Source of the DNA: Candidatus Poseidoniales archaeon | GTDB lineage: Archaea > Thermoplasmatota > Poseidoniia > MGIII > CG-Epi1 | NCBI GenBank assembly: GCA_015658585.1 | Contig: DQOP01000130.1 | Span: 1 to 13,853, forward strand | DNA length: 13,853 nucleotides | Direction of reading: 5' to 3' | In this document: piece by piece, positions 1 to 7,100 of the stretch | How positions within the stretch are numbered: position 1 is the stretch's first letter | Layout of the letters: each line of letters opens with the position of its first letter | The notes under the pieces: model-generated | What the model was told of the DNA's origin: nothing | Databases searched by the model: none | The model's input: the letters and a program-made list of their open reading frames with translations, nothing else | Position numbers and translations under genes: made by a program

Positions 1-1220
1 GATTCATGGGCAATCACCTGCTGTGTGCGCAATGCTATCTGAACTGCCTTTTCTGAGGGCAAGGCCAGCGCCTCATCCATAGAATCGGTGTGAAGCGACT
101 GAGTTCCACCCAGAACGCCAGCCATTGCCTGAATTGCAACTCTGACTATGTTAATCTCAGGCTGCTGGGCCGTAAGACTACAACCTGCAGTCTGAGTGTG
201 AAATCTGAGAGTCCAGCTTCTGGGATCCTTAGCACCATACTTGTACCTCATATCATTTGCCCAGATTCTGCGTGCTGCACGATACTTTGCAATTTCTTCA
301 AAGAAATCATTGTGAGCATTGAAAAAGAAACTGAAACGCGGAGCGAACTCATCAATATTCAAACCACGCTCAATGGCCCAATCTGCATACGCATAACCAT
401 CTGCCAGTGTGAAGGCCAGCTCTTGAACCGCAGTTGAACCGGCTTCCCTTATGTGATATCCGGAAATAGATATCGTGTTCCATCGAGGCATGTTTCTGGC
501 CCCGTACTCAACCGTATCCGTGACCAGACGCATTGACGGGTGGGGGGGAAAGATGTACTCCTTCTGCGCGATATACTCCTTCAGGATGTCATTCTGTATG
601 GTACCGCCCAACTTGGACTTGGGTACTCCCTGATTCTCGGCATTGGCTATGTACATCGCCCAGGTCATCGCTGCCGGAGAATTGATGGTCATAGACGTGG
701 TAACCTTGTCCAGAGGTATATCATTGAACAGGATTGACATATCCTCCAGGCTGCTGACCCCCACACCACATTCCCCAAACTCTCCTGCCGCAAACGGAGA
801 ATCACTGTCATATCCATAAAGCGTCGGTAGATCAAAAGCGGTACTAAGCCCAGTCTGGCCCTGTTTCAACAAGTATTTGAAACGCTCATTGGTCTCCCTT
901 GCAGAACCAAATCCAGCGAACATACGCATGGTCCACAGACGTCCACGGTACATTGTCGAATGGATTCCCCTAGTGTACGGAAATTCACCAGGGTATGAAA
1001 TATCCCGGGTAAAATCAACATGGGCCGTATCTAGCGGAGTGTATAATCTGTCAACCTTCTGGCTGGAGGTAGTGATGAATTCCTCTCTACGTTCGGGGTG
1101 TTTGGCCAGAGCGGGTTCCAGAATTTCCTTCTTCCACTTCTCGTACACTTTTTGGTGATCCAAATCCACATGAACCTCGGATTTCCCTGGTTTTCCAGCA
1201 TCGGTACCATCTATCAGCAT
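1..1220 (-). CDS. B12-dependent acyl-CoA mutase large subunit, isobutyryl-CoA mutase-like (partial, C-terminus off left edge)
   Basis: First 406 residues of a coenzyme-B12 acyl-CoA mutase catalytic (TIM-barrel) subunit, which rearranges the carbon skeleton of acyl-CoAs by a radical mechanism in the cytoplasm. Family landmarks are clear: [16 protein letters not shown] (89-104), [13 protein letters not shown] (128-140), [10 protein letters not shown] (175-184), [14 protein letters not shown] (206-219), [11 protein letters not shown] (251-261) and [10 protein letters not shown] (371-380). By comparison with Propionibacterium methylmalonyl-CoA mutase, R94, T207, Q209 and H256 match conserved active-site positions (R82, T195, Q197, H244). 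The two residues that grip the substrate carboxylate, Y89 and R207, are F101 and Q219 here, the Phe/Gln pair known from isobutyryl-CoA mutase. Generic annotation would be methylmalonyl-CoA mutase. ATG at 1220 lies about 23 bases from a TATA-like box. A separate B12-binding subunit is expected elsewhere but is not visible. Family certain; substrate inferred. Confidence 0.93.
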   Translation of the reverse strand, partial: MLIDGTDAGKPGKSEVHVDLDHQKVYEKWKKEILEPALAKHPERREEFITTSSQKVDRLYTPLDTAHVDFTRDISYPGEFPYTRGIHSTMYRGRLWTMRMFAGFGSARETNERFKYLLKQGQTGLSTAFDLPTLYGYDSDSPFAAGEFGECGVGVSSLEDMSILFNDIPLDKVTTSMTINSPAAMTWAMYIANAENQGVPKSKLGGTIQNDILKEYIAQKEYIFPPHPSMRLVTDTVEYGARNMPRWNTISISGYHIREAGSTAVQELAFTLADGYAYADWAIERGLNIDEFAPRFSFFFNAHNDFFEEIAKYRAARRIWANDMRYKYGAKDPRSWTLRFHTQTAGCSLTAQQPEINIVRVAIQAMAGVLGGTQSLHTDSMDEALALPSEKAVQIALRTQQVIAHE

Positions 1221-1239
1221 TATTTCCGAATATTGTGCC

Positions 1240-1246
1240 TAAATAA
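1240..1246 (-). promoter_or_regulatory. Probable TATA box of the acyl-CoA mutase gene
   Basis: On the minus strand the A/T core TTATTTA sits inside CCTTATTTAGG, centred about 23 bases upstream of the mutase ATG. That spacing is near that of an archaeal TATA box giving a leaderless or nearly leaderless transcript. No Shine-Dalgarno sequence precedes the ATG. Inferred from position and composition only. Confidence 0.4.
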
Positions 1247-1267
1247 GGATTTACCATAAACCGTGAA

Positions 1268-1275
1268 TTATATAT
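1268..1275 (+). promoter_or_regulatory. TATA box of the RNase P RNA gene
   Basis: TTATATAT is centred about 27 bases upstream of the first base of the P1 helix (1298), where an archaeal TATA box should lie for an RNA whose 5' end is set by transcription start. The 77-base spacer between the mutase ATG and the RNA holds both divergent promoters. Confidence 0.6.
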
Positions 1276-1297
1276 CCTAACCAGTTCTAGATGAATG

Positions 1298-1596
1298 GTC
1301 AGGAGATGGAGGGCGGCCGACGGCCTTGAGCTGAGGAAAGTCCCCTCTCCATGAGCAAAGCAGCCGTAAGGGGCCCGAGAGGGTCGGCAATGAAGCAGAA
1401 ACGACACAGCCCCATCATGTGGAATGATCGTCTTGGACGTGACGTCGATGGAGGATTTGATGAAACGAACATCCCTGCTGGAGCAATTCCAAGTAACCGC
1501 GATGACCTGCTCGGGAGCGGTAGGTAGGAAGCATAGCTGAATGCCGCTAGCCGGAATTTCCGGGTAACAGAAAGGGGCTTACTCCCATCACCTGAC
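1298..1596 (+). ncRNA. rnpB: RNase P RNA
   Basis: Catalytic RNA of ribonuclease P, which trims the 5' leader of pre-tRNAs. The ends are set by helix P1: GTCAGG (1298-1303) pairs with CCTGAC (1591-1596), then after one A/A mismatch GATGG (1305-1309) pairs with CCATC (1585-1589). The universal cores are present: GAGGAAAGTCC (CR-I and 5' strand of P4) at 1333-1343, and ACAGAAAGGGGCTTA (CR-V and 3' strand of P4) at 1567-1581. The specificity domain shows GAAACGACACAG near 1400 and the GGAGCAAttCCAA segment at about 1480-1492. The length of about 299 bases fits archaeal type A RNAs. Open frames crossing it on the minus strand are shadows. It stands alone, with its own TATA box, between a divergent mutase gene and a small ORF. 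Confidence 0.95.
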
Positions 1597-1630
1597 AAAA
1601 ATTTATTCTACCTATCTTACCGAACATAGC

Positions 1631-1638
1631 TATATAAA
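1631..1638 (+). promoter_or_regulatory. TATA box upstream of the 40-codon ORF
   Basis: TATATAAA is a near-perfect archaeal TATA box. Its centre is about 29 bases before the ATG at 1664, predicting a transcript that starts within a few bases of the start codon. It follows the RNase P RNA by 34 bases, so what it drives is a separate unit. Confidence 0.6.
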
Positions 1639-1663
1639 CTGACCTCACTCCGCAGCGTGCATA

Positions 1664-1786
1664 ATGGCAGTAGATCATTCGGATGAACCAAAATGCACGC
1701 AAAAAGGGACTGATTGGATCTCGTTCGAACCTAGTTCAAGCCCTAGAAAAAGAAAATTGGTAAAGAGAATCATCAAGAAAAGTTAA
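1664..1786 (+). CDS. Small basic hypothetical protein (40 aa)
   Basis: An unrecognised 40-residue ORF opening MAVDHSDEPKCTQK and closing with a strongly basic tail (SPRKRKLVKRIIKKS, residues 26-40). The N-terminal half is polar to acidic with a single Cys at 11, and there is no membrane segment. Support for coding is the strong TATA box at leaderless distance, an ATG as the first start after it, and an end that meets the neighbouring VanZ gene exactly: the two stop codons overlap across TTAA (1783-1786) in convergent orientation. The basic tail could bind RNA or DNA, but this is only composition. The alternative is a short non-coding transcript that happens to contain an open frame. Confidence 0.5.
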   Translation: MAVDHSDEPKCTQKGTDWISFEPSSSPRKRKLVKRIIKKS

Positions 1787-2139
1787 TTCCCTATCTTGTA
1801 ACTGGCAAACATTCCAAATACGATACCTAACGAATCAAATAGCACGTCAGTCGAGGACATATGGCGCCCCGGTACAAAACTTTGGTGAAATTCATCTAGG
1901 ATTGCAAAAGAGATACCTATCAAAAGTGAGCCATAGAAAGGATGAAAAGTTAGTAATTCATCTGACGTAATTGATCTAAACAACAAAAATCCCAAGATTG
2001 AATATTCAGCCAAGTGGAAAATGTAATCTATACTATCTATACTATCTAGGTCTGATTTAGGAAGATCCTCCTGCGGAACATGGCTTAAGAAGGTTATCAA
2101 CAACATATAGCCTATTGTGATTACTGTGTACGGTTTCAC
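1783..2139 (-). CDS. VanZ-family membrane protein
   Basis: A 118-residue integral membrane protein with the VanZ-like pattern: D38-x3-H42-x3-Y46 after the first membrane segment, then LDEFHQSFVPGR (81-92) and D98-x3-D102-S-x-G105 before the last segment. I count three to four membrane helices. VanZ relatives are widespread small membrane proteins; the founding member confers low-level teicoplanin resistance, but the biochemical role is unknown, so no substrate can be assigned. The start is GTG at 2139, overlapping the stop of the upstream lipoprotein gene by one base (TAGTG), so the two are almost certainly co-transcribed and translationally coupled. Being in an archaeon without peptidoglycan, it probably acts on some other envelope feature. 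Confidence 0.88.
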   Translation of the reverse strand: MKPYTVITIGYMLLITFLSHVPQEDLPKSDLDSIDSIDYIFHLAEYSILGFLLFRSITSDELLTFHPFYGSLLIGISFAILDEFHQSFVPGRHMSSTDVLFDSLGIVFGMFASYKIGN

Positions 2140-2873
2140 TACAATTTACCTTCTTTCATCAATTTCAAATCGTCTAAATCATTAGAATCAAAATTGTTAG
2201 GAGGTTCACCATCAATTTGATTGGCAATATCCTGACTCTCAATCGCCCAATACATGACTGAGTCCTCGTTGTTGGAATGGTTGGGATGATCGGGGTCCTC
2301 ATGGTCGTGTGGTGATTCATATCCATTGTTGACCAAAGCCACCAGATGGCCATATTCATGCACTATTACCGATTTCTCAATATCTTCTGCAGATATAAGA
2401 AAAAAGGCTGCGTCCTCGATCTGCTCCTTGAAGAGTACAAAGGATGAACCCGTATAGGCCAGACCAAGGGTCTGGTCATTATCCTCATACTCACCATTGA
2501 GATACAAAATATGAATGATGAAGGTATTGCCGCTCTTGTATCTTTCCCGTTGTTCCTTCTCAATCGCTAGTATCTCCTCTAATGAATAACTGCTATCTGT
2601 GCTTCCAAAACCATTCTGGCTTACTGATACAGCCGTTTTGTCCGTGGTCTCCTGAATCCTCTGCTTCAACAGGTCCACTGCATCCGAATCAGGTGCATAT
2701 TCCGTGACATAATTAATCTCGATATGCAATCTGGAATAGTCTGTGGACCGTAGGATCTCATATCTGCAATCGCCCGTCACATTTTCACAGGAAACCAGTT
2801 CTTCTTTCAAATCTTCCAGACAGCCCGGCGTAACAACAAGCATGAACACCAGAATGACTTTGAGACCATTCAT
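2139..2873 (-). CDS. Putative lipoprotein zinc metalloprotease (HEXXH, metzincin-like)
   Basis: A 244-residue protein with a short hydrophobic N-terminal signal ending in a lipobox-like TPGC (Cys18), so probably exported and membrane-anchored. The catalytic signature is HEYGH (172-176) followed by LVALVNNG. A His-rich loop comes next (H189, H191, H196, H199), then SVMYW (205-209), which resembles the Met-turn of metzincins. The classical third ligand position, six residues after the second His of HEXXH, is Asn182, so one of the loop histidines may be the third zinc ligand. The C-terminal 35 residues are Asp-rich. ATG at 2873 is favoured because a TATA-like box lies 26 bases upstream. It forms a two-gene unit with the VanZ gene (one-base overlap). 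Protease activity is inferred from the motif; the substrate is unknown. Confidence 0.75.
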   Translation of the reverse strand: MNGLKVILVFMLVVTPGCLEDLKEELVSCENVTGDCRYEILRSTDYSRLHIEINYVTEYAPDSDAVDLLKQRIQETTDKTAVSVSQNGFGSTDSSYSLEEILAIEKEQRERYKSGNTFIIHILYLNGEYEDNDQTLGLAYTGSSFVLFKEQIEDAAFFLISAEDIEKSVIVHEYGHLVALVNNGYESPHDHEDPDHPNHSNNEDSVMYWAIESQDIANQIDGEPPNNFDSNDLDDLKLMKEGKL

Positions 2874-2894
2874 ACCATGATATTAACCAGACCG

Positions 2895-2903
2895 ATTAAA
2901 AAG
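2895..2903 (-). promoter_or_regulatory. TATA-like box for the lipoprotein/VanZ pair
   Basis: CTTTTTAAT on the minus strand is centred 26 bases upstream of the ATG at 2873, in the 41-base gap after the M23 gene. It suggests that the lipoprotein-VanZ pair starts its own leaderless transcript rather than depending only on read-through from polC-birA-M23. Confidence 0.45.
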
Positions 2904-2914
2904 TTAGTAACTGT

Positions 2915-3517
2915 TCAGTAAATAGGACCAAGAACCAATCTTGGGTCAGGGTAGTCGAGCAAGGCCTGTGCCCTGTCCTCAGGTGCCACAACGCCGGGAA
3001 GGTCGTGTGTTTCAGGTTCCAACAGGGAGAGCTGAAGATGTAAATGTGGCTCCCATCCACCATTTTCATGGTGAGCACCGAACCGTGCAATTGTATCGCC
3101 AGCATTCAGGATCTGTCCAACAGATTTGTCCTTGACGGAGTCTGCATCCAGATGACCATACAACGCCCAGACAGTTGTCCCGGAGATATTATGCTTGGTA
3201 ATTACAACATGTCCATAGTCGCCCGGTTCTGGATTGTAACCAAAATGGGAGACCTCTCCATCCATAAATACCATGCATAGTGTGCCTATTGGTCCACCAA
3301 TGTCAACACCCATATGGATATTACGAACACCCGCGAAAATATCAGCATTGTACATGTTTGGACGAACCTCGTCGTATTTACCGATACTGAATTTGGTCCT
3401 GGAGGGTGTCCATAAGCCATCACTAAGATCAAGAACTGTGTATTTCTCTGGCAAGATTACCACAGGATGAAAATCACCAGTGTTCCAGTCAAACATGGAC
3501 ATCGTTCCCACCTTCAT
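2915..3517 (-). CDS. Stand-alone M23 (LytM-like) metallopeptidase domain protein
   Basis: A 200-residue cytosolic protein with no signal peptide, built around an M23 domain. The zinc and catalytic residues are visible: H68 and D72 (HMGVDIGG), H122 (ALYGHLDADS), and H158/H160 (PHLH). The body, with GYNPEPGDYGHVV (93-105), ENGGWEPHLHLQLS (151-164), HDLPGVV (171-177) and the end YPDPRLVLGPIY (189-200), resembles the M23-type module that in some large bacterial proteins sits between an aminoglycoside-phosphotransferase-like kinase and a class III aminotransferase. Here it is encoded alone. As archaea lack murein and the protein has no export signal, cell-wall hydrolysis is unlikely. ATG at 3517 overlaps the stop of the biotin ligase gene (ATGA), so it is probably the last gene of the polC-birA unit. 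Fold sure, function open. Confidence 0.85.
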   Translation of the reverse strand: MKVGTMSMFDWNTGDFHPVVILPEKYTVLDLSDGLWTPSRTKFSIGKYDEVRPNMYNADIFAGVRNIHMGVDIGGPIGTLCMVFMDGEVSHFGYNPEPGDYGHVVITKHNISGTTVWALYGHLDADSVKDKSVGQILNAGDTIARFGAHHENGGWEPHLHLQLSLLEPETHDLPGVVAPEDRAQALLDYPDPRLVLGPIY

Positions 3518-4146
3518 TCCAGATGGACATCCCCCGAGTACAAATTCACCAATTTACCGTCACTCAACACTTCGAGTGAACCATCAGAAGTTATTGATTT
3601 AGCAATCCCCGTAGCTTCGCCCCAAGAGATATCCCTGCCTAAAAGACAATCATAGTCCCTAAATCTGGAAATTATATCTTGATTGGATTTTTGTAGATTC
3701 CCTCTAAAAACCGTGGAGAAAGACTTCAAAAAACGATATTCATCCAGATCATGGCCAATACTGACCAAATTTGTTGAATTTGGAAAGGAAGGACTGTTGT
3801 TCAGATTTATTCCTATTCCTGCTACAGCAGATTTGCCGTCATCCTCACAAAGAATGCCTCCCACCTTCTTGCCATCCAGTATTATATCATTGGGCCACTT
3901 CAATCTCAATCTGTTTTTCAGCCCAACCAGAGTCTGGATTACACTAATGCCAGCAATGAAAGGCAATAGAGAATGGCTAGGTGAGATAATCGAGAGATAT
4001 AGACCACCGGGAGGTGATTCCCAGACACGACCAGCACGGCCTTTTCCCCTGGTTTGTTGGAGAGCTAGAATACAATCATTACCTCCCGACGAATTGCTGG
4101 ATAACCAGGTATTGGTCGAACTTACTTTGTCAACTATATGAATCAC
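3514..4146 (-). CDS. birA: Biotin--protein ligase (monofunctional BirA/BPL)
   Basis: Joins biotin to a lysine of a biotin carrier protein through biotinyl-5'-AMP. The protein has 210 residues and lacks the N-terminal helix-turn-helix of bacterial BirA repressors, so it is enzyme only. Motifs: SSTN (9-12), the biotin/ATP loop QTRGKGRAGRVW (31-42), SPPGGLYLS (45-52), LKWPNDI (82-88), KKVGGILCE (93-101) and GIGINLN (110-116). The last 45 or so residues form the small C-terminal SH3-like domain. The likely target is the biotin carrier of an acetyl/propionyl-CoA-type carboxylase encoded outside the window. The start is GTG at 4146, overlapping the polC stop (GTGA). Its own stop overlaps the M23 start (ATGA). 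This argues for one transcript and coupled translation. Confidence 0.95.
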   Translation of the reverse strand: MIHIVDKVSSTNTWLSSNSSGGNDCILALQQTRGKGRAGRVWESPPGGLYLSIISPSHSLLPFIAGISVIQTLVGLKNRLRLKWPNDIILDGKKVGGILCEDDGKSAVAGIGINLNNSPSFPNSTNLVSIGHDLDEYRFLKSFSTVFRGNLQKSNQDIISRFRDYDCLLGRDISWGEATGIAKSITSDGSLEVLSDGKLVNLYSGDVHLE

Positions 4147-7100
4147 AGAAAGGCCCCAAGATCCATTTGCTTGATTTGCTCATTTTCAAGGGTGTCCTCT
4201 ATCGCACCAAAGGCCAGTTCAAGCCTTTGCTTAACAAATGGTCGTGAACCATATTTTTCTGATATGTATGTTGCTATTTTCTTGTACTTGGATACTGAAG
4301 CCGGAGAAATATTAAGTTGCAGTTTACCTCCACAAGAACAAGTATCACTCAAAGGAGGACGTCTATACTTTTTAGGACATTTCTTGCACCTGACACCTTG
4401 TGTTGAGAAGGATCTAAGGTTACCTATGATATCCCTAATAAAATGTTTTTCAATTGTCTGTTCGGCAACATAAGCTGCGTCAGACGCTCGGGTTCTACTT
4501 GCTAGTTCAAGAGATGCCAGAGCCTTCTCACTCATGGAACCAAGTATGACATAGCGCGATTCTATAGGCCCCTGGTTTATGCTGGATGATTTATGGGTGA
4601 ACCCATAATTCTCATACTGTTCTGGACTTTCAAGTCGCTGGGATACTGTGTCCAAAAGACTAGTAACGGCGTTTGGTTCTGATCTTTTCTCGGCATGGTT
4701 ATAGAATTCCAAAGAATACTCTGTGTTCAATTCAATATTGTGGGCCTCGCTGTCTATCTCAGTAGGATCGATGCACGTTGATAGAACACGAGGGGTATCC
4801 ATGGTCCCACCCCTAGTGCCTGGAACAAAACTATTGGAATAATTGAGAAGGCCATCCAACAAGAGCATAATCGAGTCCTCATCTCCATCGCAGTTACGTC
4901 TTTTTGCAGCATGAAGGAAGGGATGTCCATACTGTGCCTTGGCAGATGTGAAACCGATGAGGCGGGTAAGTACTCCTGCAGAGGTATGTGGACTTAGACA
5001 GATTAGCAGATCACCAATCAATTCCTCTGGGCTGGAATTTGGTTCAAGGCCATAAAACGGTTCCATACCATACAATCGGGATAGTTCCTCATCCACGAAA
5101 TTGGAAACCTTGACCAACCAATTGCCTGACCTTTCGGAAACTATCAGATCTTGTACCTTCATCTCCAGAAGCTGGTCACCTGACTCCAGAGGCTGACCAT
5201 TCATGTCCTTAAGATAGCCCAATTGCTTAGCCTTGTCAACTGTTAAACCGATCTCCTTAGGATAAAAATGAGTTATCGGTAGATCAATCATATCATAACG
5301 CAAAGTCCCGTCCTTGTAAACCCTAAGATCATATTTTGCCCGGAGTATCCCTTTCTCCAGACATTCCGGGACTTTCTGGACTGACATGAGGCCTTTGACA
5401 CCCTTTATCTTGGGTAGGATCCCTGTTCGTGTATTGTTCATCGCCTTGGTGATTAATTCTGATACATCAACCGAACGTCTGCGGGCTTGATCTTTGACCA
5501 TAGTCTGTGTTTTACAGCAGTGAATCGATACTGTCTCCTTCCGACATTCCTTGCAATATCGTAATTGTGTCTCCACCTCAATTATACCAGGTCTGCCGCG
5601 GGAAAAGCCACGTTTACTGCTTGACTTGAGTGCCGTATTTACTAGTCTTTGGGAACCGCCAGCCTCACCCAAAGGGAATAGAACGTTTGGCGGAGGCTTC
5701 ATACGGCGTTCCTTGGCCTTTTCAGGCCGCCCCATGCTAGCACCAATCCGGGTTGGAGCTCTATTTTTTATGATGACGCCGGACAAATGGGAGATTAGGG
5801 CCACTGAATCCTCAGTATCAAGCACATCCATACTTGACTCTAGAGAATTATTTTTCACTTCCAGACCCAGAGTATGAAACAGGGGTTTTACTCCATCCTC
5901 TAAAATGATTGAATTGTCACTAATCCTGAAAAATATACCTAGTCTCAGAAATATTTCCTTGTAGACCAAGGGAAATGAATTATCCTTTACCCGTTCACCA
6001 TTCCGGATTAATTGATTACGGAGGTCGTTGATCTCTTTTGTATCCAAATCTCCCCAGTAGTATGTATACTTGGGATGCAACGGGACTTGATGGTGTTTGC
6101 TAAACTCCAGAAGGGATGCAAAATCAAATTCACCATCGTAGGCATCAATCTGTGAATCCTTTATGATTGCATCCCACCAGTCAATACACCAGCCTGAAGG
6201 TTCCAATGGATGATTATTCTCTATGAATTCACCAACGGGGACGAGAATTTCACCAATATCTATTATCCTATCTATTTGGTCTACTACTATCTTGGCCTTT
6301 TCATAATCGTCCAGTCTAATGAAAGTTCCGTCTTTGAGAAGAACGGATGGGCCTTCTATGGAATCACAAGGTGTAGCGGCAGTGGCCTTACCCGGAAGTT
6401 GAATTTTTATTTGAGTACCTATAGCTGCAAAGGAATCGAGAGCCAACATAGTGGAAGGGTGAATTGACATGGACGCCAAACCTGCCAAACGTGTTCGTCC
6501 ATATCTTAGACGAAAAGCTCCAGGTTTATCCGGAAAGGCGAAAATTGGGCGTCCTGCTAGGACATCCTTAAGATATTTATGTTCCTTAACATTCCCTAAA
6601 GTAGTTTCACGCTTCTTCTCTGTATAGGTTCGCAAGAAATCCCATCCACTTATCCCCAGACGATCGACATGCTTGAGTACTTTAGCTGCCTTGAGACATA
6701 GCCCCTCTGCCAAGACCAGACAGGCTCCTCCCCGAAGAGAGTTGGTCTCGACACGGGGAAGGTCACGATTTCCAGCAACTTCTATTCGTTCAGTGCTCTC
6801 TCCTGTTATACAAATAGGACATGACTTGGCTATCGTATCTATCTCATTCGAACTGGGAACATATTGTAGATTGACTGCCCTCTTGTAGAGCGGTATCTCT
6901 TCCTTGTATCTTTCAATCTCGGCTGGTGTTGGTATATACGAATCAAGACCTAGTTCACGCCTGACCACATCTGCGATCAGAACCGATAACGCCTGAGCAG
7001 TGCCTCCTGCTGCCCGAATGGGGCCTGCATAGTATATGGCCGCGCACCTGGTATTATTCTGATTGATCATGGTACTGACCCTGACCACTCCCTCGGTAGG

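Noticed and set aside
90..1158. Plus-strand open frames antisense to the acyl-CoA mutase
   Set aside because: The minus strand codes an unbroken, well-conserved mutase over the whole stretch; the plus-strand peptides show no family features.
1087..1598. Minus-strand open frames (99 and 106 codons) crossing 1087-1598
   Set aside because: They lie over the RNase P RNA gene and the start of the mutase gene; composition and lack of any recognisable domain mark them as chance frames.
1720..1750. T-arm-like strings (GTTCGAACC, GTTCAAGCC) suggesting a tRNA
   Set aside because: No acceptor stem, D-arm or anticodon arm can be formed around them; they lie within the 40-codon ORF.
3683..4473. Plus-strand frames of 152, 77 and 111 codons
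   Set aside because: Shadows of the biotin ligase and DP2 genes; no promoter at leaderless distance and no recognisable domain.
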